The notes below the pieces were generated by a model that was not told the DNA's origin, ran no database searches, and was given only the letters and a program-made list of their open reading frames with translations. Below are positions 19,278-28,705 of a stretch of 64,000 nt of DNA, piece by piece. The DNA comes from an uncultured Opitutales bacterium. GTDB taxonomy: Bacteria; Verrucomicrobiota; Verrucomicrobiia; Opitutales; Intestinicryptomonadaceae. The stretch covers positions 1 to 64,000 of the forward strand of contig URAJ01000008.1 in NCBI GenBank assembly GCA_900545715.1, in the 5' to 3' direction. The translations under genes were made by a program, and so were the position numbers. How positions within the stretch are numbered: position 1 is the first letter of the stretch; each line of letters begins with the position of its first letter.

Positions 19278-21814
19278 TCTTTTTTAAAAAATTTGCGGGA
19301 GGGAAAATGTCTGCGCGATGTGCAAAATTTGCGTGCGGGAAAAATTCTCATCTTTTATGGGGATTACTGCGCGGCGCAAAAAATATAGAGGCGCATAAAT
19401 CTTCTTTGCGTTGCGATAGACGAAAGGCCTGCGGCAGGCAAATGCGGCGTCCTCAAACTTGCCGATTTGCACTTCCCGCTTTTTTTAGAATTGGAAGGCT
19501 TTTAGCTTTTGCGATAGCTTGCGCTGTGTCCGCTCTTCCGCTCGGCGCGCAGGAAAGCGACGTTCCAAACATAGCGTATGTGTATCCCGCGGGTGCGAAA
19601 GCCGGCGAAACTGTTAAAATCACCGTAGGCGGCAGAAATTTTAACGGCGTCACAGATGTGTATATAACGGGCGAAGGAATTGAAACCGGAGTCTGCGAAG
19701 TGACTACGCCGTTAAAGTCCGGCAATTATTTTGGGCTTAGAAATAAATTGGAGGAGGAATTTGTAAAAAAACATCCCGAAGTAGTCGAGGAGATGAAGAA
19801 ATTTGAGGACGGCGGGCAGGCGTATTTGAGAAAATTAGTCAACGCCGACAAAGAAATAATGGATAAGCTCGCCGCTGCTGACGCCTCTGTGTACTTAAGA
19901 AAAGTGTCCTCCGACCCTATGGCGGAAACTGTCGAGTTTGAAATCACAGTTTCGCCCGACGCCAAAAAGGGAATACGCAATATTCTCGTAAAATCGAGGC
20001 GCGGGCTTTCAAATCCGGCGAGGTTTGAGATATCGGACACAGACGAATTTGTGAAGCCTTCCTTGCGCGATACCGCAAGAAAGCGCATAAAGCTCCCCGA
20101 AAATTGGGGAAAGCTCGGCATACGCTCGTGGGTGAATCCGCTGATGTACCCGGGAGAGGGAAACGAATTTTTTGTGGATATGCCGGTGGTTGTAAACGGC
20201 CAGATTACCGAGGCTAAAACGGACGCATATTCATTCTACGCGCGCAAAGGGGATACGGTCGTCATCGACGTATGGGGCAGAATGCAGCTTCCATACATAT
20301 CCGACGCCGTCCCCGGGTGGTTCCAGCCTGTCGTCCGCGTCACGGATTCTCGCGGCAAAGAGGTTGCGTATTGCGACGATTTTTTCCATAGGCCCGATCC
20401 GCATTTGTCTTTTAAAGTTCCGGAAAGCGGAGTTTACCGCGCGGAAATTTTCGACGCCATTTACCGGAGCCGCGAGGATTTCGTTTACAGGATGTCGATT
20501 TCCACGCGCCCGTTTGTGGAATACGTTTTCCCGCTGGGAGGCGCGTCCGGGGAATCGCCGGAGTTTGAAGTCGGGGGCGCAAACCTCGAAAACAATAAAA
20601 TAAAAATAGACATTCCGGAGGGTGCGGGAGAGTTTTCGCCGGATTTCGGCTGTGATAGCATTCCCGAATTAAAAATAAAATATTCTCCGGAGCGTTGCAC
20701 GTTGTCTGCGGCGGAGTCTTCAAAGATTGCCGGCGGGACTGGCGGCATGCTTCCGTCGGTGACTTTGACTCCCCCTGAGGCGGCGCACGGGCGCATACTG
20801 AAAAAAGGGCAGAGGGACTCCTACAAATTCGACGCCGCGCAAGGCGACAAGATAGTAATAGAGACGCGGGCACGCCGGCTCGGCTCTCCGATAGACACTT
20901 ATCTTACTGTCTGTGACTCTTCCGGGAAAGTCCTTGCGAGGGCGGACGATTTTGAAGATTTGTCATGCGGGTTTGTCACGGCGCATACGGATTCCCGAAT
21001 GATATTCACACCTCCCTTTACCGGCACGTTTTTTGTCCGCGTGGAGGATTTGACGGGCGGGTTTTCCCCCGCGCACGCATACCGACTTGAAGTGCGGCGG
21101 CCCCGCCCGGATTTTGAACTAAGGAGCGTGCCGAGCTCCCTGAATTTTCTTCCCGGGCGCACGACAGTGTTCAGAGTTTACGCATTCCGCGCGGACGGAA
21201 TCGACGATTATCCGATAGCCTTAAAAATCGACGGACTCCCGGAGGGAGCCGAAGTGTACGGAGCTGAAATACCGGCAGGCGCAAAGTATGCGGATGTCGG
21301 CATAAAAATACCGAAGGGCGCAGCCAAGAAAGTCTTTAAGATGTCGGTTGCCGGCAAGGCTGATTTCCCGCACGGAAGCATAGTGAGGGAGTCGGTCCCA
21401 TGCGAGGATATGATGCAGGCGTTTTATTATCGCCACTATGTCCCGGCGGCGGGAATGTGGGGGAGCGTAAATTCGTGGAATATTTTTGGGCGTGGGTTTG
21501 ACGCGATACGCCCGGATATCTCGAAAGTTGCAACGCCGATAAAAATAAAAAAAGGCGAAACTGTTTCGATAGATGTCGGGGCTTCTCCGGCGAAGTTTAA
21601 AAATATGCCAAAGGCTGAGTTTCAGGACGCGCCTGACGGGCTTTCCATAAAAAGTTTTTCCATACGCGACAGCAGGCTCGTGTTGGAAATAAGCTGCTCG
21701 GAAAACGCAAAGCCCGCGAAAGGGCGTTTTGTGGTGAATCTGCTCGGCAAGCATTGGAGGGGAATGTTTCTTGTGGATAAAATCCCGCCGCTTGATTTTG
21801 AAATAACCGAGTAG
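19271..21814 (+). CDS. Exported protein with pre-peptidase (PPC) domains
   Basis: About 850 residues, third gene of the DUF1549-DUF1501 unit. After a signal-like segment (GRLLAFAIACAVSALPLGAQ) an IPT-like beta domain starts at IAYVYPAGAKAGETVKITVGG. Two PPC-like domains follow, near residue 315 (SFYARKGDTVVIDVWGR) and residue 515 (SYKFDAAQGDKIVIETRAR). No catalytic domain is visible. The start is uncertain: 19271 overlaps the previous stop, 19307 has GGGAGGG just upstream, and 19442 gives the most normal signal peptide. The 57-residue stretch before the signal is Cys/Lys/Arg-rich and odd for an exported protein. The role may be adhesion or binding, by inference. Confidence 0.8.
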   Translation: MLVFFKKFAGGKMSARCAKFACGKNSHLLWGLLRGAKNIEAHKSSLRCDRRKACGRQMRRPQTCRFALPAFFRIGRLLAFAIACAVSALPLGAQESDVPNIAYVYPAGAKAGETVKITVGGRNFNGVTDVYITGEGIETGVCEVTTPLKSGNYFGLRNKLEEEFVKKHPEVVEEMKKFEDGGQAYLRKLVNADKEIMDKLAAADASVYLRKVSSDPMAETVEFEITVSPDAKKGIRNILVKSRRGLSNPARFEISDTDEFVKPSLRDTARKRIKLPENWGKLGIRSWVNPLMYPGEGNEFFVDMPVVVNGQITEAKTDAYSFYARKGDTVVIDVWGRMQLPYISDAVPGWFQPVVRVTDSRGKEVAYCDDFFHRPDPHLSFKVPESGVYRAEIFDAIYRSREDFVYRMSISTRPFVEYVFPLGGASGESPEFEVGGANLENNKIKIDIPEGAGEFSPDFGCDSIPELKIKYSPERCTLSAAESSKIAGGTGGMLPSVTLTPPEAAHGRILKKGQRDSYKFDAAQGDKIVIETRARRLGSPIDTYLTVCDSSGKVLARADDFEDLSCGFVTAHTDSRMIFTPPFTGTFFVRVEDLTGGFSPAHAYRLEVRRPRPDFELRSVPSSLNFLPGRTTVFRVYAFRADGIDDYPIALKIDGLPEGAEVYGAEIPAGAKYADVGIKIPKGAAKKVFKMSVAGKADFPHGSIVRESVPCEDMMQAFYYRHYVPAAGMWGSVNSWNIFGRGFDAIRPDISKVATPIKIKKGETVSIDVGASPAKFKNMPKAEFQDAPDGLSIKSFSIRDSRLVLEISCSENAKPAKGRFVVNLLGKHWRGMFLVDKIPPLDFEITE

Positions 21815-22009
21815 TGCCGCATTAAAGCCTCCGTTTTGAATAAGAGCGTTTATTGTTGCCGATAAATTGTATTTTTTAGCAAATTTGTGGGGCGCGCTTT
21901 ATCATAAAAAGAGAGGGACGGCTAAAAATTTTTACATGGCGGCACTTTTTGGCAAATTGGATATTACAGCTAAAAATTTTACACTGTTCTAAGCTACCGC
22001 AAAAAAAAA

Positions 22010-22029
22010 CTCCGCCCAAATGGGCGGAG
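22010..22029. terminator. Bidirectional terminator between convergent genes
   Basis: CTCCGCCC - AAAT - GGGCGGAG, an 8-bp GC-rich stem with nine A's on the left and a TTTTTT run on the right. It therefore works on both strands and serves the PPC gene (+) and the GH-A glycosidase gene (-). Confidence 0.92.
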
Positions 22030-22053
22030 CTTTTTTCCTATGGAGATAGTAAA

Positions 22054-25000
22054 CTATTCCTTTACGAGCTCGTATGCGAAGATAACCGTTCTTCCCTTTA
22101 CAGTCGATAGCCTGACCGACGCCGTCTCTGCGGTTCTATCCATTTCGATTTCATCGCCGCGGGTTCCGTCGTTGTTAAGGGCGTATAGTTTCCAGCCTTC
22201 CATCGGGTTTTTGAACTTTACAATGATGTCTGTCTTTTTTGCCAAAAGCGGTGTTGTGCCGTGGTCGCGCAAGATTGTCATATCGGTGTCGTCAAAGCGC
22301 ATATTGGTGTTTTTTATGTCGCTTAGGTGCAATATTAGAATCTTGGAGCTGTCTTTAAGCGGATTATTGTCTATGCTTGAAATCAAGGTTGAGCTCCAGC
22401 CGCGCGTATTTCTTATTTCGGCAAAGGCGCCTTTGAATGATTTCCCTTTCGGGCCTATAAACGCCTCGCTTTTGGAAGTGATAAGTTGCCAAGTTTCGTT
22501 TTTCTTGTCCAAGACCATTTCCGAAGTGGAGGATTCATACCTTTCATTCTCGACGTCAAGTTTGCCGCCCGTAAGTTTTGTGAGTTGGGGAAGGTTGGCT
22601 TTCGTATCGAGTATTACGGGCTTATCAAACTTATTCTGCTCAATGACTGCCTGTTCGGCCGCGACTGCAAAAGGTGAATTTTGCGGAACTTTAAACCCTG
22701 AGGGCGTTGGATTTATTTCAACCTCGGTTGCGGCGTAAAGGCCTATGCGCTTTAAGAGCGGCGAGTTTGCATTTTTTTCCGGCTCAGGGCGCGTAAGGTA
22801 GTCTTCTGGGAGGAATGACGTTATTGTAATGTCGGAGGGCTTTACGTCTTCCCTGAGATATAATAGCGCCCCTGCGCGGTCGGAGAATAGCGAAACTATA
22901 TTTGCATCGAAGTAGCTTATGATAGATGCAGGTTTCGAGAAATCCACTGTAGAGTGCGAATATGCAAAGCGGCAGAGCATATCCCATTTGTGGAGCGAGC
23001 CGTATGCCCCTATGAGGAATGCCCCTTCGGCGCAATGGTCGTTGTTATTTACGTAGTTCCATTCGGTTATCGAAAAGGGCTTGCCGGCCATTTGGCAGTC
23101 GCTTAGGCTTATGCAGCCGCCATATTCCGAAATCGAGCTTGTATTTTTCATTTTTGCGGGCAACGACCAAGGCTTTTCTATGAATGAGGGGTGCCCGTAG
23201 TATCTGTGGGTGTCGATAATGTCGTAATATTTGCGCATTAGGGTCACGCTGTATCCCTCCCAGAAATTCTGGTCGGTTATCATAGCGCGCACGCCGAGCG
23301 AATCTAAGAATGCCTTTTGCTCCTTATAGAAATTCCCGTAAACTTCCGAGAGGAATATTTTGCGCAGGAAGCTTCTGTCTTTGTCGTTTGCAGTTATTGA
23401 TTTTGCTTCGAGCCATTTGTTGAAGAGTCTTTCAAAGTGCGGGAACATGGCATTTGAAGAACCGAATATAGTATTTTCGTTTACGAGGCTGATTGAGACT
23501 ATTGCGGGATCGTCCTTCCATGCGAGCCCTGTGTAAGGATTGACGTGGTTTAGCAGATTTTTTGAGAAAGTCTGCCAATTCTCGACTGCTTTTCTTGAAA
23601 CGAAGAAAGCCGCTTTGTTTGCCGTCATGGACTTGTCCCAGCCGATATCCTTTTCTACTGCGTCGTCGGCGAGGACTCTTGAAACGTACAGGTCGGTAGT
23701 TATGTATATGCCGCGCTTTTTCATGGCGGCTACGAGATAGTCGAGCCTGTCGAGTTTTTCGGCGTCGAAGCCGAGCAACCCGGGCGAGGTCTTGTCGATT
23801 AAGGGGTTGTCGTAGTGGTGGATTCTCATTATATTGTACCCTGCGGCGGCAAAGGCGTCCGCGAGCTTATCGGCGTTTTCCTTATCCGGGTAGTTTGCCG
23901 AAAAGCATAGGTTGTTGCCGTAGAATCGCACCGGTTTATCAGGGCGGTTTTCAAAATATATTTCCCCTCCGCGGGCTTTTGCAAATCCGTATTTTCCTGC
24001 GGGGGCGTCGAGCAGCCAAGAGAAGTCGAGCGGCGAAGATTTTACGACGCTCCTTGGCGGATCGAACGGGAAGTATTCCTTGGTTTGGGTTAAGAACTTC
24101 CCTTTGATTTTATTTATGGATATGCCAACTGGGCTGGATGTAGCCGCGGCGATTTTAAAGTCTGATTCCGAGTGGTTTCTTATGGTAATTGACGTTGCGT
24201 TTGAAGCTTCCAAGTCAAGCCTCGTGCCGAAGATGTTGTATGTCTTGGCTCCGACTCTCGAAGTCCAGACGACATTCGAGTTGTCAGAACTTTTTAAATC
24301 GCGAATGGCTCCCGAATTTTCGGCGGAGATTTTGAGTATTTGCTTTTTGCCATTTGGGAAGGATATTTCGGCTTCGGCGAATTCTTCGGGCGAGAGTTCG
24401 TCTGCGGAGGCGAAGCCGCCCAATATAAAGAGGTATTTGGAGAAATTCTTGCCGGGCAATTTCAGATCCTTTCCGGGCTCTACGACAAGCCCGTTTCCGG
24501 CGGGATTGGAAAAGGCGAATTTCACGCCGCCGAGCTTTAGGGTGCCGCGCGGGAGGTTTGGAATATCGAGGTTCTTTGCGGGCGCTTTATTCATGTATAT
24601 TGGCGATCCGTCGGGTTCTTCGAACGATACTTTTATGTTCCAAGTGAGGGTATTGCCTTCTTTGCGGGGCTTAAATCTGAGGGAATATGTGGTGCCATTA
24701 AAAATGCGGTTATCCTGCACGAGCAGGTTTAAATCGCCTTCAAATACGACATTCCCATACGCGCATTCTACTTCTACTCTTTTTGCGCTGAATACTTTTT
24801 GGATTTTTAATGATTCTTCCGGATTTATGGCGATGCTGTCTAATTTAAGTTTGGATTCGCTGATTGGGAAGCTAAACGCATAGGAAATCTCGTTGTATTT
24901 TGCAGTTTCGCTGGGGGTCATAGTTGCGGATAGCCGGCAAGTATTGCGACCGGAGAAAGTAAACTTTTGCGACAATGTGCCAAGGTTGTCCAACCTCGCA

Positions 25001-25236
25001 AAGAGGTTTGCCTGCAAATCGTAGAATTTTCCCTTCTCGTATTTGGGAAAGCCTTCCATTGGTTTTCCTAAATATTTTAATGAAAGTCCATTCCAGTTTG
25101 CATCGTAGTAATTGAAGGAAACGGATCCAGATCCCAGCGCCAGATTGAAGTTACTCACTTCAAAATTTCCGAATTGCTGGGCGTTAAGGCATATTGAGCA
25201 TAGCGCCGTAGCGAGTATTGAGATTATCTTTTTCAT
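22054..25236 (-). CDS. Secreted clan GH-A (GH5-like) glycoside hydrolase
   Basis: 1060-residue exported protein with a signal peptide (IISILATALCSICLNAQ). The N-terminal 400 residues are beta-rich and without a clear family. A TIM-barrel glycosidase domain follows from about residue 410 to 760: VRFYGNNLCFSANYP, GYNIMRIHHYDNP, then SLVNEN with the acid/base Glu587 and FSITEWNY with the probable nucleophile Glu725, the spacing expected for retaining clan GH-A enzymes. A C-terminal beta region completes the protein. The substrate is unknown; it is probably a plant or host polysaccharide. No carbohydrate-transport genes adjoin it. The gene ends at a bidirectional terminator and starts 3 bp after yraN, so the two may be cotranscribed. 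Confidence 0.85.
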   Translation of the reverse strand: MKKIISILATALCSICLNAQQFGNFEVSNFNLALGSGSVSFNYYDANWNGLSLKYLGKPMEGFPKYEKGKFYDLQANLFARLDNLGTLSQKFTFSGRNTCRLSATMTPSETAKYNEISYAFSFPISESKLKLDSIAINPEESLKIQKVFSAKRVEVECAYGNVVFEGDLNLLVQDNRIFNGTTYSLRFKPRKEGNTLTWNIKVSFEEPDGSPIYMNKAPAKNLDIPNLPRGTLKLGGVKFAFSNPAGNGLVVEPGKDLKLPGKNFSKYLFILGGFASADELSPEEFAEAEISFPNGKKQILKISAENSGAIRDLKSSDNSNVVWTSRVGAKTYNIFGTRLDLEASNATSITIRNHSESDFKIAAATSSPVGISINKIKGKFLTQTKEYFPFDPPRSVVKSSPLDFSWLLDAPAGKYGFAKARGGEIYFENRPDKPVRFYGNNLCFSANYPDKENADKLADAFAAAGYNIMRIHHYDNPLIDKTSPGLLGFDAEKLDRLDYLVAAMKKRGIYITTDLYVSRVLADDAVEKDIGWDKSMTANKAAFFVSRKAVENWQTFSKNLLNHVNPYTGLAWKDDPAIVSISLVNENTIFGSSNAMFPHFERLFNKWLEAKSITANDKDRSFLRKIFLSEVYGNFYKEQKAFLDSLGVRAMITDQNFWEGYSVTLMRKYYDIIDTHRYYGHPSFIEKPWSLPAKMKNTSSISEYGGCISLSDCQMAGKPFSITEWNYVNNNDHCAEGAFLIGAYGSLHKWDMLCRFAYSHSTVDFSKPASIISYFDANIVSLFSDRAGALLYLREDVKPSDITITSFLPEDYLTRPEPEKNANSPLLKRIGLYAATEVEINPTPSGFKVPQNSPFAVAAEQAVIEQNKFDKPVILDTKANLPQLTKLTGGKLDVENERYESSTSEMVLDKKNETWQLITSKSEAFIGPKGKSFKGAFAEIRNTRGWSSTLISSIDNNPLKDSSKILILHLSDIKNTNMRFDDTDMTILRDHGTTPLLAKKTDIIVKFKNPMEGWKLYALNNDGTRGDEIEMDRTAETASVRLSTVKGRTVIFAYELVKE

Positions 25237-25239
25237 ATT

Positions 25240-25647
25240 TTATATTGGTACGTTTTCAAAATGGCTTATTGTCTCTTTGCCGGAATTTTCCGAGATTCGC
25301 ACATCGACTACATCGTATCTCCACGAAGCGGGGCGCGGGCACACAGACGCCAGAAAGCGTTTGGCGCAATGTTTTACGCCACGCTTTTTAGACTGCGAAA
25401 GAGCCGCGTAATAGCCGTCCACCACGGAGTTTTCGGAGCGGGTTTTAACCTCGACGAACACTGCGCAGTCGCCGTCAAAGGCGATAATGTCAACTTCATG
25501 CCGTCCGCATCTGTAATTTCGGGCTGCAATCTTCATTCCGCGTTTTTTTAGAAACCGCGCCGCCGCGCCTTCTCCCCTGTCGCCTGTGGCTCTCGATGGG
25601 TTTTTTTTGCGCGTGAACAGTTTTTTAAAAAAGCGTCCGAACAACAT
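25240..25647 (-). CDS. yraN: YraN family (UPF0102) nuclease-like protein
   Basis: 135 residues with the Holliday-junction-resolvase-like fold of the YraN family. The markers are GDRGEGAAARFLKKRGMKI, NYRCGRHEVDIIAFDG and FVEVKTR, the D...ExK nuclease-like core. The cellular role is not settled. The N-terminus is basic. It ends 3 bp before the glycosidase start, an unexpected neighbour. Confidence 0.93.
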   Translation of the reverse strand: MLFGRFFKKLFTRKKNPSRATGDRGEGAAARFLKKRGMKIAARNYRCGRHEVDIIAFDGDCAVFVEVKTRSENSVVDGYYAALSQSKKRGVKHCAKRFLASVCPRPASWRYDVVDVRISENSGKETISHFENVPI

Positions 25648-25764
25648 TTATTTAAGATAATATACGAATAAAAACTGGGTCAAGGCTTAAAAAAATCTAT
25701 GGGGCAAAGATGAGGATTTTAATTTTGACTTTTTTTTTATACGGTTTGAGAAAGTTAAAAAACA

Positions 25765-26838
25765 GTGAATAGCCGCTTGCCATTGAGATCTTGGATAGAA
25801 ATCGACTTCCAACGTTTGGAGTCCAATGTCCGCAGTATAAAATCGACGCTGCCCGCCGGAGTGAAATACGTTTGCGTTGTGAAGGCCGACGCCTACGGGC
25901 ACTGCATGCCGCATGCGCTTGTGCGATTTGCAAGGGGAGGCGCGGACATATTTGCAGTGGCAAACCTCTACGAGGCTTCAAGAGTCCGCGAAATTATACC
26001 CGACAAGCCCGTGTTGGTCCTTAGTCCGGTGCTCGCCCAAGAGAGGCCGCTTGTTTTCGACTACGGGGCGACACCTGCGGTTTCGTCTTATTCGGAGGCG
26101 TCGGCATTTGCGGAATTGGCACGCTCGCGCGCAAAGACGCTCGGGGTGCACATAAAGCTCGATACGGGAATGGGGCGCGCAGGCATTTGGCATGAGCGCG
26201 CCGTCGGGGAGATAAAAAAAATTCTCGGGCTAAAAGGCATAAAGGTGACGGGCATATTTTCGCACCTGTCAAGCGCCGACGACGATGCCGAATACACGAA
26301 AAGGCAGTTTGGAATTTTCCGCGAAGTGGTGTCGCATTTCGATTTGAGCGGCATGCTCGTGCATTTGCACAACAGTGCGGCGCTTCGGTATATGAAAGTC
26401 GAGCCGCCTTTCAACGCCGTCAGAATGGGGCTGTTGCAGTACGGGATAAATCCGTTTGCGGAGGGCGAATACGAGGGAGTTCAACTCCAATCGGTGCTTT
26501 CGTTTAGGTCGAGGATACTTGCGGTGTCTTCGCGCGCGGGAAAAAGGATTGCCACTGTCGCCGCAGGATACGCCGACGGAGTGCCGTCGGGCTTTACAGA
26601 CAAGGCGAGAGTTATTGCGGGCGGGGCGAAATGCCCGATACTCGGCAACGTTGGGCTCGACGAAACCGTCATTTGCGTCGATTCCGCAAAAGATGTCAAA
26701 GTGGGCGATACTGTCACATTCATAGGCGAGCAGGACGGCCTTGAGATTTCCCTCGTAGATTACAGCCGATGGCCCCGCCGCATTCCGTGGGAGACGATGG
26801 TCGCGATTCCGCGCAGGGTCGGCAGGGTGTTTAAGTGA
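25765..26838 (+). CDS. alr: Alanine racemase
   Basis: PLP enzyme that makes D-alanine for peptidoglycan. The PLP lysine is Lys40 in VVKADAYGH, and the second catalytic base is Tyr269 in AAGYADGVP. LKLDTGMGRAG-like IKLDTGMGRAG and HNSAALR are also present. The length is 357, normal. The third residue after YGH is Cys where most enzymes have Gly. The start codon is GTG at 25765 with no visible ribosome binding site. The C-terminal beta domain ends in PWETMVAIPRRVGR. Confidence 0.96.
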   Translation: MNSRLPLRSWIEIDFQRLESNVRSIKSTLPAGVKYVCVVKADAYGHCMPHALVRFARGGADIFAVANLYEASRVREIIPDKPVLVLSPVLAQERPLVFDYGATPAVSSYSEASAFAELARSRAKTLGVHIKLDTGMGRAGIWHERAVGEIKKILGLKGIKVTGIFSHLSSADDDAEYTKRQFGIFREVVSHFDLSGMLVHLHNSAALRYMKVEPPFNAVRMGLLQYGINPFAEGEYEGVQLQSVLSFRSRILAVSSRAGKRIATVAAGYADGVPSGFTDKARVIAGGAKCPILGNVGLDETVICVDSAKDVKVGDTVTFIGEQDGLEISLVDYSRWPRRIPWETMVAIPRRVGRVFK

Positions 26839-27018
26839 TTTTTACGCGCCCATAGCCCGTAAAGATTTTGGGTTAAGTGCGTTTTGTGTGGGTGGAGCTC
26901 GGCGCAGTCCGCGCCTTGGGCGCTGAATTTCTAAAAGTTTTACGCGCGCTTTGCAAATACGGGAATATGGTTGCGTCTTTGTGTTGACGTCCGCAGATTT
27001 TATTGGATTATCTTTTTA

Positions 27019-27909
27019 ATGCAAAAGACAGCTAAAAGTATAGTTGAAAAATTTTCGGGCAGCGGCACGATATTTTCAGTCGAATTTTTCCCTCCCAAGA
27101 CAGAGGAGGGCGCGAGGCAAATATTGCGCACGGCTAATAAGTTGAAGGAGTTGAGGCCCGACTTTGTCTCGATAACATACGGGGCCGGCGGATCGAGCCG
27201 CGAGAGGACGCTTGAATACGGGGAGTTGCTAAAAGACATTTTCGGGTTTGAGGTTATGCCGCATTTGGCGTGTTTTGGGCACTCGAAGGCGGAGATATCG
27301 GCGATACTCGACAGGTTCAATGCCTACGGATTTAGAAATGTAATGGCCTTGCGCGGCGACATGCCGAAGGACGGCTCCGTATCGTTCAACCCCGATGGAT
27401 ATGCGCACGCGAACGAGCTCGTCGCCTACATACGCTCAAAATTCCCGCATTTTTGCATAGGGTGCGCTGGCTATCCCGAAAAGCACCCCGAGGCTCCGAC
27501 TCTTGAAAAAGATATAGAGAACTTGAAGCGTAAGGTTGACGCGGGCGCAGATTTTGTGACTACACAGCTGTTTTTTGACAATTCCCACTATTTTAGGTTT
27601 GTGGAAAAATGCGGCAAAATGGGGATAGACAAGCCGATAATCGCGGGGCTGTTGCCGGCGCTTTCAATGAAGCAGCTGATGAATTTTAAAAATATGTGCT
27701 CTACCGACATTCCGCAGGCTCTAATAGACTCAATAGCGTCTGCCGGCGACGATGTTGCGGCGCAATCAGCCGCAGGGCTTGAGTGGGCGCAGAGGCAGAT
27801 AGACGAACTGCTTTCGGCAAAGGTGCCAGGCATACATTTGTATATATTAAACCGCGCGGAATCGGCGTTGAAGCTGTCAGAAAAATTCGGGCGCAAGTCC
27901 GCCAATTAA
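27019..27909 (+). CDS. metF: Methylenetetrahydrofolate reductase
   Basis: FAD-dependent TIM-barrel enzyme that reduces 5,10-methylene-THF to 5-methyl-THF for methionine synthesis. VEFFPPKTEEG carries the catalytic Glu, and VSITYGAGGSSRERT, RNVMALRGDMP and DFVTTQLFFDN are family signatures. 296 residues is typical of the bacterial form without a regulatory domain. ATG 27019 is chosen because the conserved region begins there; the in-frame extension to 26971 looks non-coding. No Shine-Dalgarno sequence is visible. A 36-bp tandem repeat starts right after the stop. Confidence 0.96.
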   Translation: MQKTAKSIVEKFSGSGTIFSVEFFPPKTEEGARQILRTANKLKELRPDFVSITYGAGGSSRERTLEYGELLKDIFGFEVMPHLACFGHSKAEISAILDRFNAYGFRNVMALRGDMPKDGSVSFNPDGYAHANELVAYIRSKFPHFCIGCAGYPEKHPEAPTLEKDIENLKRKVDAGADFVTTQLFFDNSHYFRFVEKCGKMGIDKPIIAGLLPALSMKQLMNFKNMCSTDIPQALIDSIASAGDDVAAQSAAGLEWAQRQIDELLSAKVPGIHLYILNRAESALKLSEKFGRKSAN

Positions 27910-27919
27910 AAAAAGGGAA

Positions 27920-28063
27920 ACCGACTTGCAGCTCCCCTATTTTTTAAGGCGGGCAAATTACTTGCAGCCTTCATAATTTTTAAGGAGGACAAGCAACTTG
28001 CAACTTCCCTTTTTTTAACAGATTGCAAGCGACTTGCAGCTCCGCATTTATCGGCCGCGAACA
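27920..28063. repeat. Four tandem copies of a degenerate 36-bp repeat
   Basis: Units at 27920, 27956, 27992 and 28028 are exactly 36 bp each. All share ACTTGCA at positions 5-11, followed by a pyrimidine-rich stretch, and the first two also share TTTTTAAGG. There are no spacers, so this is not CRISPR. On the minus strand, in frame from a TTG at 28097, the units encode a 12-residue repeat of the pattern AASxLxxLKxxx, directly downstream of lutC. Either a small repeat peptide or a decayed repeat gene. Confidence 0.85.
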
Positions 28064-28102
28064 TTGCGCCGGGCGCAAACCGCGGCTTTTTATGCAAAGC
28101 TC

Positions 28103-28705
28103 CTATTTATCCAATACGAGGCACGCCTGCACGCCCGGGCCGTGGACGCCCTCCACGAGAACTCCCTCGACGTCCGTGGTTTTTGAAGGGCCCGAGATTG
28201 CAATCGCGTAAGGGCAGTCAACCATTTTTGAAAAGCCTTCCGGGAGCGTCATTACGATGTCCGAGGCGTTTAGGACGGCGACATGCACCCATGGGGCTAT
28301 GCTCGCAAGCCTGTCTGAGGTGGTGGAGTCCTTCAAGACTATCATGCCGCTTTCGGCTATGGCAAAATCCGCCGGCGTTATGCCGAAATCGTACGAATCG
28401 GCAGAGTCCCTGTCAAATTCGAAAGAAATGTCAAATTCTCCGCCGAGCCCGAAGTCGGTTCCCAATTTTGGGTCGATAACCCCCTTCTTGCAGCCTTTGG
28501 ATTTCAAAAAGCCGGCTATGTCTTTGGGGGAGGTTATTATATCGGCGCGGTTTTTTACAAAATTCCTCTCAAATACGGTTCGGGCGCCGCCTTCGCCTAT
28601 CGCGGCGTACGATACGGTTTCCGAGTCGTCAAAATCCGGGAGTTTGTTGTTCAAACGCGATTTTTCAGCGTTTTTTATCCTGTCTAAAAAAGCCCGCTTA
28701 TCCAT
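28103..28705 (-). CDS. lutC: LUD domain lactate utilization protein
   Basis: 200 residues of the LutC/YkgG family, third component of the LutABC L-lactate oxidation complex. The LUD-domain signatures GITPADFAIAESGMIVL and SGPSKTTDVEGVLVEGVHGP are clear. It overlaps lutB by 8 bp. The product acts in the cytosol with LutA and LutB to oxidise lactate to pyruvate. The distal end of the operon runs into a 36-bp tandem repeat. Confidence 0.95.
   Translation of the reverse strand: MDKRAFLDRIKNAEKSRLNNKLPDFDDSETVSYAAIGEGGARTVFERNFVKNRADIITSPKDIAGFLKSKGCKKGVIDPKLGTDFGLGGEFDISFEFDRDSADSYDFGITPADFAIAESGMIVLKDSTTSDRLASIAPWVHVAVLNASDIVMTLPEGFSKMVDCPYAIAISGPSKTTDVEGVLVEGVHGPGVQACLVLDK

Noticed and set aside
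27920-28063. Possible CRISPR array
   Set aside because: The 36-bp units are directly adjacent, with no spacers, and diverge strongly.
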